Source of the DNA: Delftia sp. PS-11
GTDB lineage: Bacteria; Pseudomonadota; Gammaproteobacteria; Burkholderiales; Burkholderiaceae_C
Direction: 5' to 3'
NCBI RefSeq assembly: GCF_029870285.1
Contig: NZ_JACSYA010000003.1
Span: 186,001-250,000, forward strand
DNA length: 64,000 nt
Shown here: positions 8,174 through 16,241 of the stretch, piece after piece
How the letters are laid out: each line of letters starts with the position of its first letter
Position numbering within the stretch: the first letter of the stretch is position 1
Notes under the pieces: model-generated
Seen by the model: only the letters and a program-made list of their open reading frames with translations
What the model was told of the DNA's origin: nothing
The model's database searches: none
Position numbers and translations under genes: made by a program

Positions 8174-10272
8174 GCGGATGCACCTTTAAGAATCGGGCCG
8201 ATGCGGATGGTGTGCGTCTCCGGGATCTCGCTATGGGCGAGAACCTGCAGACGCGGCGCCACGCGGCGCAGCAGCCGGGCAAGGGAATTGCGGATGGAGT
8301 CGGGTACCAGCAGGCAGGCGGGCAGGCCCAGTTCTTCCTGCTGGTTGGCCATGTCGGCGGCCTTTTGCGTGAGGATCTCGGCGACGCCGGGGTCCAGCGA
8401 AGGCGCGCCGGGATTCGAAAGCGCCTGAACCAGCAGGCGTTCCAGCCCGGGCTCGATGGCGATGACATTGAGTTCGCGTGTGGGGCCGTAGATCTGCTGC
8501 ACGATGGCCGGCGCCAGTGCGATGCGCACGCGGCGGGCCAGCTCCACAGGGTCCTGCGTGGCAGTGCAGTGTTCAGCCAAGGTCTCGATGATGGTGCGGA
8601 TATCACGGATGTGCACCGAGTCCTCCAGCAGCAGCTGGAGTACTTTCTGGAACGTCGTGATAGGCACCATTTTCGGAATGACTTCTTCGATCAGCTTGGG
8701 GGCCAGTTTGGCGACATGCTCAACCAGCTGCTGCGTCTCTGTACGGCTGATCAGCTTGGCGGCGTGAACTTGCATCAAGTGTGACAAATGGGTCGCCATC
8801 ACGGTTTCCGAATCAACGACCGTAAAGCCTGCCATTTGTGCCGCTTCCTTCTGGCGCTCGTCGATCCAGTGGGCAGGCAGGCCGAAGGCCGGGTCGGTGG
8901 TCTGCGTGCCGATCAGCGGCGTGCTGATGCCGCCGGGATTGATGGCCAGGAACATGCCGGGGAAGGCCTCGCCTTCGCCCACCATCACGCCGCGCAGCGT
9001 GATGCGGTAGGCGCTGGGCTTGAGTTCGAGGTTGTCGCGCACATGCACGGCCGGCGGCAGAAAGCCCACTTCCTGCGCGAACTTGCGGCGCACACCCTTG
9101 ATGCGCGTGAGCAGATCGCCCTGGCGCGTCTTGTCCACCAGCGTGATCAGGCGGTAGCCCAGCTCCAGACCCAGCAGGTCCACGGGCTGCAGATCGTCCC
9201 AGGTGGCTTCGCCCTCGTTTTGCGCCACGACGGGAGCCTGTGCCTGCGTCTGCGCCTGCTTGATGGCTGCCTGCTGCTGGCGGCGCGACAGGGTCCATGC
9301 CAGCCAGCCCATCAGGGCGCCAGTGCTCAGGAACACGATGTGCGGCATGCCGGGAATAACGCCCAGCAGGCCCAGCACGCCCGCCGTGATGCCCAGCACC
9401 TTGGGCGACATGAGCAGCTGCTGCGCAATCTGCTGGCCCATGTCCGATTCCTTGCCCACGCGCGACACCACCATGGCCGCAGCCACCGAAATCAGCAGGC
9501 CGGGAATCTGTGCCACCAGCGCGTCGCCGACGGCCAGCAGGATGTAGCTGTTGGCGGCCTGGCCTGCCGACAGATCGTGCTGGATCATGCCGATGGTGAA
9601 GCCGCCGATGATGTTGATGACCAGAATCAGAATGCCGGCAACCGCATCGCCGCGCACGAACTTGCTGGCACCGTCCATGGAGCCGAAGAAATTGGCTTCT
9701 TCCTGCACCTCGGCACGGCGGCGCTTGGCTTCTGCCTCGTCGATCAGTCCCGCGTTCAGGTCGGCGTCCACCGCCATCTGCTTGCCAGGCATGGCATCCA
9801 GGGTAAAGCGTGCCGAGACTTCAGCGATACGTTCGGCACCCTTGGTAATCACCACGAAATTGATCACCACCAGAATGGCGAAAACGATCAGGCCGACGGC
9901 GAAGTTGCCGCCGATCAGGAAATGCCCGAAAGCCTCGATCACCGCACCTGCGGCGCCCGGGCCGGTATGGCCTTCCAGCAGCACCACCCGGGTCGATGCC
10001 ACGTTCAGCGACAGGCGCATCAACGTCGTCAGCAGCAGCACCGAAGGAAAAGCCGCGAAATCCAGCGGCCGGATCATGTAGGCCGCAACCATCATCACCA
10101 TCAGCGCCACGGCGATGTTCAGCGTGAAGAACGTGTCCAGCAGCCAGGGCGGAATCGGCAGCACCATCAGCGCCAGAATGGCAACCACCAGCAGCGGCGT
10201 CATCAGGCCCTGGGCCAGCCGTGTCTGATCTGCGGACCACAGTTTCAGGGATTGGAGCGGATTCGTTGTCAT
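8170..10272 (-). CDS. flhA: Flagellar type III export gate protein FlhA
   Basis: A 700-residue protein of normal FlhA length. The first half has about eight membrane segments, beginning with VVAILALMVLPIPPWLLDTFF, and includes the FHIPEP-type conserved cytoplasmic loop around GAERIAEVSARFTLDAMPGKQMAVDADLNAG. The C-terminal half is the cytosolic substrate-docking domain. It forms the nonameric ring of the export gate and binds chaperone-substrate complexes. The start overlaps the flhB stop by 4 bp (ATGA-type), as expected for a tightly coupled flhB-flhA pair. Confidence 0.97.
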   Translation of the reverse strand: MTTNPLQSLKLWSADQTRLAQGLMTPLLVVAILALMVLPIPPWLLDTFFTLNIAVALMVMMVAAYMIRPLDFAAFPSVLLLTTLMRLSLNVASTRVVLLEGHTGPGAAGAVIEAFGHFLIGGNFAVGLIVFAILVVINFVVITKGAERIAEVSARFTLDAMPGKQMAVDADLNAGLIDEAEAKRRRAEVQEEANFFGSMDGASKFVRGDAVAGILILVINIIGGFTIGMIQHDLSAGQAANSYILLAVGDALVAQIPGLLISVAAAMVVSRVGKESDMGQQIAQQLLMSPKVLGITAGVLGLLGVIPGMPHIVFLSTGALMGWLAWTLSRRQQQAAIKQAQTQAQAPVVAQNEGEATWDDLQPVDLLGLELGYRLITLVDKTRQGDLLTRIKGVRRKFAQEVGFLPPAVHVRDNLELKPSAYRITLRGVMVGEGEAFPGMFLAINPGGISTPLIGTQTTDPAFGLPAHWIDERQKEAAQMAGFTVVDSETVMATHLSHLMQVHAAKLISRTETQQLVEHVAKLAPKLIEEVIPKMVPITTFQKVLQLLLEDSVHIRDIRTIIETLAEHCTATQDPVELARRVRIALAPAIVQQIYGPTRELNVIAIEPGLERLLVQALSNPGAPSLDPGVAEILTQKAADMANQQEELGLPACLLVPDSIRNSLARLLRRVAPRLQVLAHSEIPETHTIRIGPILKGASA

Positions 10273-11444
10273 GGTGCAGTACCTTGCGCGGTGGCAGCGC
10301 CCTGCGGCGCGCGGCGGCCGTGATGCGGGTCAAGCTCGACAGGCACCGGAGGCTGGTTCAGGTCACCGGGCATGGGACCTTCGCCGCGCAGTGCTGCCTT
10401 GAGGCGGTAAACATAGGCCAGAACCTGGGCCACAGCGGTGTACAGCGCTGCCGGAATGGCCTGGTCCAGATCGGCGTGCGCATACAGCGCGCGTGCCAGC
10501 ATCGGAGATTCGAGCACGGGAATCTTGTGCTCACCTGCCAGCTCGCGGATCTTCAGGGCCACCAGGTCGGTGCCCTTGGCAATCACCTGCGGGGCAACCA
10601 TCGTCTTGTCGTCATAGCGCAGCGCCACGGCATAGTGCGTGGGATTGGTGACCACGAAGTCGGCGCGCGGCACGGCGCTGACGCTGGCGCGGTCGGCGAT
10701 CTCGCGCTGGCGCTGGCGGATCTTGCCCTTGATCTGGGGATTGCCGTCAGAGTCCTTGTGCTCCTGCTTGACTTCCTCATGGCTCATTTTCAGGCGCGAC
10801 TTGAACATGAAGGCCTGCAGTGGCACGTCGATGATGGCGACCATCATCACGACCAGCAGCAGCAGCGCCATGCCGCTGGCCAGCCAGTCGCCAGCCATCG
10901 ACAGCGCCATCGGCGATGGCTGGGCCGAGATGGAGGCGATCTCGGCAATGCGGCTGCTGACGAACTTCCAGGCCACGAAAGTCAGAATGCCTGTCATCAG
11001 CACCATCTTCACCACCGTCACGAGCTGGTGCTTGGAAAACAGATTGGCCAGACCGGACAGCGGATTGAGCCGGTTGAACTGGGGCTGTATGGGCTTGAAA
11101 CTGAAGATCCAGCCGCCAGCCATCACACCGGCCAGCAGGGCCACGGCCGAGGTCGCCACGGCCACGATCAGCGAAATCGCCAAGCCCAGGCCGCCAATGG
11201 ACTGCAGGCGCTCCAGCATCATGGCTGGCGTCTTGGCCACCTGTGCATCGAAAGCGAGCTGCTGCGCCAGTCCCAGGCGCAGGTGCTGGATCAACGGCTC
11301 GGCGCCCATGAGCACCATCAGTGCACCCGTGCCCAGGACGGCCAGATGGGACAGATCCCGCGAGCGCGCACCCTGGCCATCCGCACGCGTTTTCTGCAGC
11401 TTGCGCTGGGTGGCTGGAAGGTCTTTGTCTTGGCTGGAGTCCAT
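10269..11444 (-). CDS. flhB: Flagellar export switch protein FlhB
   Basis: A 391-residue inner-membrane export component with four hydrophobic segments and a cytosolic C-terminal domain. The autocleavage motif NPTH is at 267-270, where self-cleavage changes export specificity from rod/hook to filament proteins. The start at 11444 (MDSSQDKDLPATQRKLQKTR) is preferred; 13 upstream residues in the same frame are not FlhB-like. The C-terminal tail after about residue 355 is proline-rich. It lies 269 bp after cheZ on the same strand and heads the flhBAF block. Confidence 0.97.
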   Translation of the reverse strand: MDSSQDKDLPATQRKLQKTRADGQGARSRDLSHLAVLGTGALMVLMGAEPLIQHLRLGLAQQLAFDAQVAKTPAMMLERLQSIGGLGLAISLIVAVATSAVALLAGVMAGGWIFSFKPIQPQFNRLNPLSGLANLFSKHQLVTVVKMVLMTGILTFVAWKFVSSRIAEIASISAQPSPMALSMAGDWLASGMALLLLVVMMVAIIDVPLQAFMFKSRLKMSHEEVKQEHKDSDGNPQIKGKIRQRQREIADRASVSAVPRADFVVTNPTHYAVALRYDDKTMVAPQVIAKGTDLVALKIRELAGEHKIPVLESPMLARALYAHADLDQAIPAALYTAVAQVLAYVYRLKAALRGEGPMPGDLNQPPVPVELDPHHGRRAPQGAATAQGTAP

Positions 11445-11665
11445 GGCGCAATGACGGAAGGATTTCTGCCATTGTCGGAACAAGCCATGCGCGCGAAGCT
11501 CCGATAAGCGGGGCTCAAGCGCCGCTTATGCACTGTCTGGGGTCATTCAATGGGCGCGGCCCATGCGCGCCGGCATGCGCGGCGGTCCGCTGCGCATGCA
11601 TGGCACCAGCACCCTGCGCCAGAGCCTGGGGCTGAAAACACGGCCGCACTGCGGTGCGGCAGGGG

Positions 11666-11692
11666 CAGCGCTGACACCTCTGTCAGGCGCTG
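11666..11692 (-). terminator. Strong stem-loop after cheZ
   Basis: CAGCGCTGACA (11666-11676) pairs with TGTCA-G-GCGCTG (11681-11692) across a 4-nt loop with a single bulged G. A smaller dyad, CCGCAC/GTGCGG, lies at 11644-11659. Both are just downstream of cheZ on the minus strand. There is no T-run, so this may be a pause, an mRNA 3' end stabiliser or a Rho-assisted terminator separating cheYZ from flhB. Confidence 0.4.
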
Positions 11693-11713
11693 CTCTGGTC
11701 TGCCAGATGGAGG

Positions 11714-12322
11714 TCAGAACCCCAGGCTGGCCAGCAGATCGTCCACCTGGGACTGCGAAGTCACCACATCGGGCGTCTTCTCGGGGTCCACCACGGGACC
11801 CGCCAGATGCTCCTTGGGCTTGCTCGGCTCCTGGATGGTCTGTGGATTGGGCGAGGTCTGGATCAGCAGCTGGACCAGCTGATCTTCCAGGTCGGCCGCC
11901 AGCGCAACGACACGCGCGATGACCTGGCCCGTAAGATCGTGAAAGTCCTGGGACATCATGATCTCGGTCAGGTGCTCATCGGCCTGCTGCGTGGCCTCCT
12001 CGACTTCCTGGAGGTAGTTCATGACCCGACCCTTGGCCACGGCGGCCACAGGGTCCTCGATCAACTGCGCACGCATGGCACGGGTGCGCTCAGCCAGCGC
12101 ATCCTGCTGGCCCTTGGCCAGCTCGACGCGGCCTAGCACCTTCTCGGCTGCCTCGCCGGTCAGCCGTGCGATGTAGGACAGGCGGCTTTGTGCGTCCGGA
12201 AGCGCGCCCATGCTATCGCGCAGCCGATCGGCATAGCCCAATTCATTGAGCGAGTCGTGAAGCTGGCGCGTGAGAACGCCAATCTTGTAATGGACGCTCT
12301 CGGGGACATCCGGATTGCTCAT
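11714..12322 (-). CDS. cheZ: Chemotaxis phosphatase CheZ
   Basis: A 202-residue, mainly helical protein. The active-site helix carries DFHDLTGQVIARVV with D129 and Q133, the pair that dephosphorylates CheY-P. The C-terminal peptide DDLLASLGF is the CheY-docking tail separated by a Pro-rich flexible linker. It lies 10 bp downstream of cheY on the same strand, so enzyme and substrate are co-expressed. Length is close to the usual 200-215 residues. Confidence 0.96.
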   Translation of the reverse strand: MSNPDVPESVHYKIGVLTRQLHDSLNELGYADRLRDSMGALPDAQSRLSYIARLTGEAAEKVLGRVELAKGQQDALAERTRAMRAQLIEDPVAAVAKGRVMNYLQEVEEATQQADEHLTEIMMSQDFHDLTGQVIARVVALAADLEDQLVQLLIQTSPNPQTIQEPSKPKEHLAGPVVDPEKTPDVVTSQSQVDDLLASLGF

Positions 12323-12332
12323 AACAGCCCCC

Positions 12333-12719
12333 CTACATGCTCAGCTTTTTGAGAATCAGATTGACCTTCTCTTCCAGCGTGGCCTTGGTGAAAGGCTTGA
12401 CGATGTAGCCTGCGGCACCCCCCTGGGCCGCTGCCACAATGTCTTCCTTACGCGCTTCGGCCGTCACCATCAGCACCGGCAGGTGCTTGAGCTTGTCATC
12501 TTGCTTGATTTCGGAGAGCAGCTGGAAGCCGTTCATGTTGGGCATGTTGATGTCCGTCACCACGAAATCGAATTTGCTGCTGCGCAGCTTGTGCAGCGCC
12601 ACGACGCCGTCTTCGGCTTCGTCTGCATCGGGGAAACCGCTCTCCTTGAGCAGGTTGCGCACGATGCGCCGCATGGTGGAGAAGTCGTCAACGATCAAAA
12701 AACGCAGGGCATTAGCCAC
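12333..12719 (-). CDS. cheY: Chemotaxis response regulator CheY
   Basis: A 128-residue single receiver domain very close to enterobacterial CheY. The acidic pocket (IVDDF), phospho-acceptor D57 in [12 protein letters not shown], the conserved Thr in VTAEA, and the Lys in YIVKPFT are all present. Phosphorylated CheY binds FliM and FliN at the motor and switches rotation. It pairs with cheZ. A second, more divergent cheY-like gene lies at 61525 beside cheA. Confidence 0.97.
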   Translation of the reverse strand: MANALRFLIVDDFSTMRRIVRNLLKESGFPDADEAEDGVVALHKLRSSKFDFVVTDINMPNMNGFQLLSEIKQDDKLKHLPVLMVTAEARKEDIVAAAQGGAAGYIVKPFTKATLEEKVNLILKKLSM

Positions 12720-12854
12720 GTGAGGCCCTTTCGGTCTGTAGGTGCTCGGTACTGATAGAGATCATCCACCCAGATGGTAACAATTCGAAACCATCAAGGT
12801 GCAATGTGGGAATTTTCCTGCTTTTCGGCAGCATTGGGCTTAAACCTTAATTTG

Positions 12855-13859
12855 TTACAAACCCTTATCCCGGGGCGAAGCCGCCGCCGGGGCCTTTTCA
12901 TCCGGATCGGACGGCTTGCCGTTCGTCTGGGACTGCGTGCTGCCTGCCGCTGGCGTGATACCCGGCGGCAATGCGTTGCGTGTGATGGGGCCACGGTGGC
13001 CGAGCAGCCGTTTTTCCGCCTCCTGCGTCAGCACCGTGATCGTGATGCGGCGGTTTTGCGGCGCGCGTGGATCATCGGGCAGCAGCAGGTCGCTGCTGGC
13101 CAGCCCGGTGATGCGTGCCAGCTGGTTCAAAGGCATGCCGGCTGCCGCCAGCTCGCGCCGCGAAGCGTTGGCACGGTCTGCAGACAACTCCCAGTTGCTG
13201 TAGCCCCGGTCTGCATTGCCATAAGGGGTTGCATCGGTATGGCCCGAAAGGCTGATGCGGTTCTCGGCACCTGCCAGCGCAGCGCCGATCTCGCGCAGGA
13301 TATCGCGCATGTAAGGCTTGACCACGGCACTGCCGCTGTCGAACATCGGGCGGTTTTGCTCATCGACGATCTGGATCTGCAGGCCATCCGGCGTCACGTC
13401 GGTGCGGATCTGTGAGCGGAACTCGCTCAGGCGCACATTGGCAGTGATCATCGCGTCCACCTTGGCCTTGAGCGCCTTGATGCGACTGGCGTCAATCTTC
13501 CCCTGATCGCCACGGCCCGCATCCGTGCTGCTGCGGCGGTTGGAGTTGTCTTCCGACTCGGAGCGGCGCACCTGCCCATGGACCTTGGCCAGATCGTTGC
13601 CCCCGCCTGGAATGACGCTGGAGCTGTTGCCTGCGCCATCGCCACCGGCCATGGACACCTTGAGCGGCGAAGCAAAGTAGGCAGCGATGCCCTGCAGCTC
13701 GCCCTTGGCCGTGGAGCCCAGCAGCCACATCAGCAGGAAGAAGGCCATCATGGCCGTCACGAAGTCGGCGTAGGCGATCTTCCATGCGCCGCCGTGAGGC
13801 GCGTGACCACCCTTCTTCACGCGCTTGATGATGATCGGCTGTAGCTTTTTCTCTGCCAT
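12855..13859 (-). CDS. motB: Flagellar stator protein MotB
   Basis: A 334-residue protein with a short basic N terminus, one membrane helix containing the proton-carrying Asp (YADFVTAMMAFFLLMWLLGS), a periplasmic plug/linker, and a C-terminal OmpA-like peptidoglycan-binding domain (LSGHTDATPYG through NRRITITVL). It anchors the stator to peptidoglycan. It follows motA by 21 bp in one operon. The C-terminal tail of about 55 residues is Pro/Ala-rich. Confidence 0.97.
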   Translation of the reverse strand: MAEKKLQPIIIKRVKKGGHAPHGGAWKIAYADFVTAMMAFFLLMWLLGSTAKGELQGIAAYFASPLKVSMAGGDGAGNSSSVIPGGGNDLAKVHGQVRRSESEDNSNRRSSTDAGRGDQGKIDASRIKALKAKVDAMITANVRLSEFRSQIRTDVTPDGLQIQIVDEQNRPMFDSGSAVVKPYMRDILREIGAALAGAENRISLSGHTDATPYGNADRGYSNWELSADRANASRRELAAAGMPLNQLARITGLASSDLLLPDDPRAPQNRRITITVLTQEAEKRLLGHRGPITRNALPPGITPAAGSTQSQTNGKPSDPDEKAPAAASPRDKGL

Positions 13860-13880
13860 GGCGTGCTGCGGCTCGCGGGA

Positions 13881-14741
13881 TTATTTCTTGCCCTTGACGT
13901 GGGTCTCAAGCTCCAGGAAACCGGGGCGTTCCGTGGAGAACAGCACCTTGCGGCCGAATTCGATGGCCGTGGCAGGGTTGTAGCCCTGCATGCTGGCCAG
14001 CAGTGTAGTCTTGACGCAGTCGAGCTCCTTGGCGGCATCCTGAGCGCGTTGCTCGACAAGGCCGGCGATAGGCTCGACCAGCGCATAAGCCAGCAAAATG
14101 CCCAGGAAGGTACCGACCAGCGCCGACGCAATCATGCCGCCCAGCACGGAGGGCGGCTGGCCCACCGAACCCATGGTGTTCACCACACCCAGCACGGCCG
14201 CAATAATACCGAAAGCTGGCAGTGCGCCAGCCAGGCGCGTCAGCGCGTTGACGGGAGCGTGGGCCTCGGCGTGGTGGGCCTCGATCTCGTTGTCCATCAG
14301 CGACTCGATCTCATGCGAATTCAAATTGCCCGACACCATCATGCGCAGATAGTCGGTCAGGAACTCCACCACATGGTGGTCTGCCAGCAACTCGGGGTAC
14401 TTGGAGAAGATCGGCGACTCGTTGGGCGCCTCGACATCACCTTCGATGGACATCAGGCCTTCCTTGCGCGCCTTCTGCAAAATTTCGTACAGCAGGGCCA
14501 GCAGCTCCATGAAGCGCGCCTTGGTGTAGCGCGAACTCTTGAACACGCTGGGAATGGCCTTGGCCGTCGCCTTGAGCACCTTGGGCTGGTTGCACACGAT
14601 GAAGGCACCGAAGGCGCCGCCACCGATGGTCAGCATTTCGAAGGGCAGCGCCTTCAGGATGACAGAAACGTTGCCACCGTGCACCACGTAGGTGCCGAAG
14701 ATGCAACCGAAGGCGACGATGTATCCGATGATGACGAGCAT
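13881..14741 (-). CDS. motA: Flagellar stator protein MotA
   Basis: A 286-residue inner-membrane protein with four membrane segments and the large cytosolic loop that contacts FliG. The start at 14741 (MLVIIGYIVAFGCIFGTYVV) matches MotA proteins; upstream in-frame codons are not conserved. It forms the proton channel with MotB. In many related betaproteobacteria flhD and flhC precede motA; here the upstream side is non-coding and then a small exported protein, so the class I regulator genes are not linked. Confidence 0.97.
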   Translation of the reverse strand: MLVIIGYIVAFGCIFGTYVVHGGNVSVILKALPFEMLTIGGGAFGAFIVCNQPKVLKATAKAIPSVFKSSRYTKARFMELLALLYEILQKARKEGLMSIEGDVEAPNESPIFSKYPELLADHHVVEFLTDYLRMMVSGNLNSHEIESLMDNEIEAHHAEAHAPVNALTRLAGALPAFGIIAAVLGVVNTMGSVGQPPSVLGGMIASALVGTFLGILLAYALVEPIAGLVEQRAQDAAKELDCVKTTLLASMQGYNPATAIEFGRKVLFSTERPGFLELETHVKGKK

Positions 14742-15217
14742 GGGTATGGATTGTGCGCGCGCGCAGTGCTGTTGTTGTGCAGAAAAGCCGGGTGATTGCT
14801 TGTTAGATCGGCATCTTGAGCAGGGGATGTAGGGGCGGTGCGGAAAAACCTGCGGTGACAGTGTGCCGCACCTGCGGGGGATGTGGGCAGATTCTGAGCA
14901 GGCAATTTGCCTGTGCTGACTGTGAACTGGCGCGCGGCGCGTGTCGCCGGGCTGTTCCATCCATGCTCTGTGTGGGTGGCGCCGGAGCAAGTCCTTGCCT
15001 GGAGCGCGTCTGCAGGGGTCGCAGCAGAAAGCCTGCTTCTGGGCATTCTGCTGCGGGTGATGAGAGCTCGCTTACGGGTCAGCGCAGAGCGGTTGCTTGC
15101 GGGTACTGACGCTCTCGGATGTGTGGCATCTGACGATCTTGCAACTGCCTGCAAGGCAATCGATGCTTGGTGCTCATTGATGCAGAACTGTATCCGGCTT
15201 TGTGTGCATTGAATCCG
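14742..15217. other. Non-coding interval upstream of motA
   Basis: About 475 bases with no convincing gene on either strand. It should contain the motA promoter. A perfect palindrome CAGGCAA-T-TTGCCTG lies at 14899-14913, about 160 bp before the motA start. A GCCGATCTAA stretch on the minus strand near 14803-14812 resembles a sigma-28 -10 element, but no matching -35 is present. No flhDC genes or RNA gene are recognisable. Confidence 0.5.
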
Positions 15218-15661
15218 TCAGTCTGCATACCAGCGCATCGGAAATCTCCACTGATAGGTGTTGAGGATTTCGTGATTGCTGAGCCGGATGCTGATATGTG
15301 TGTACTGGCCTCTGGTATTCATCGTGATGGCTACGGATTGTGGTGGGGAATACGCAGTACCAAACTGCGATCCTGGATTTGCAAGTGTCCATAAATCCAA
15401 GCTGCTGCCGCAAAGGACATCTTGAGCATCATTGTCATGCCTCACAGACACATTGGCACATAGAAGCTGGAAGTCATGTACCCCCGGAGGGCTTGAAACT
15501 ACTTTGATCGAAGAGCCGTTGGATGCAGCGTTTCTGAGCGTCTGCAAAGATCCTGCGGTAGGGTTGCCATTGGCATCATGGGCATAGACCAGCGTCCATG
15601 CGTAGGAGTTGCTTGCCAGAAGAATGAGCGATGCAGCAGAGATGATTTTTGAGATTTTCAT
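15218..15661 (-). CDS. Hypothetical small exported protein
   Basis: A 147-residue protein with a clear Sec signal (MKISKIISAASLILLASNSYA, cleavage after SYA). The mature part begins WTLVYAHDANGNPTAGSLQTLRNA and holds two cysteines (in LLCANV and VLCGSS), which could form a disulfide in the periplasm or outside the cell. The pattern of aromatic start, hydrophilic DANG turn and a following GSLQTLRNAASNGSSIKVV segment looks like a small beta-rich domain, but I do not recognise the family. It is visibly AT-richer than the flagellar genes and lies in a gene-poor gap between motA and the glycan island. Confidence 0.7.
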   Translation of the reverse strand: MKISKIISAASLILLASNSYAWTLVYAHDANGNPTAGSLQTLRNAASNGSSIKVVSSPPGVHDFQLLCANVSVRHDNDAQDVLCGSSLDLWTLANPGSQFGTAYSPPQSVAITMNTRGQYTHISIRLSNHEILNTYQWRFPMRWYAD

Positions 15662-16241
15662 GAAAATGCAATTTGTAAAATTTGAGATTTAATTGTATAT
15701 GCACAAATTTGGTGCTTGCAAGTGGTAGGTGATGTTGCCACTGATTTTTTATGTTTCGCAAAGCTGTTCAGGGGCATTGCTGCACAAACAGCCTACTCTG
15801 GGGAAATCTCCTGATCACAGGGTTTGGCGTGTCCTTGGAGATGCGCCTACCCCCTGAAAAACGAAAAACTCGAATCTCGCCATCCACAGGTTGGAGAGTG
15901 CAAACAGCGTCACGATCTGCACCGTATTCTTCTTGGGCATCGGTCGTGATGCGGCTTGATGTGCTCAAACTGTCCTGTGCGGCATCCGTAGCAGCTCACC
16001 GCAGTGCTGCGCGTGATGCTGTCCGCCTGTGGCGATCCTTGTCAGGCCCACGATCGTTGTGAACATGGCGCTATGTGCTATGAGTCAAACTACAGGGTGC
16101 CCCGCCGCTTATTTCTCGCCATCACCCCCCCTGGCTTCATGGTCCAATGATCGGGAAGCTGCCGGGTGTGCGTCCATGTGCATGCATCCGTCGCATCCGG
16201 CTAGCTGGCACAGGCATTGAAACACTTCTTCTCAGCTACTT
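15662..16241. other. Gene-poor interval before the glycosyltransferase
   Basis: About 580 bases between a minus-strand exported protein and a plus-strand glycosyltransferase, so promoters for both should lie here. The first 100 bases are AT-rich and suit a promoter for the exported protein. A 66-codon minus-strand frame at 15768-15968 has no recognisable domain or good start signals. The interval may be eroded DNA at an island boundary. Confidence 0.45.

Noticed and set aside
15768..15968. A 66-codon minus-strand frame in the gap before the glycosyltransferase
   Set aside because: No recognisable domain, no clear ribosome site and ordinary length for a chance frame.
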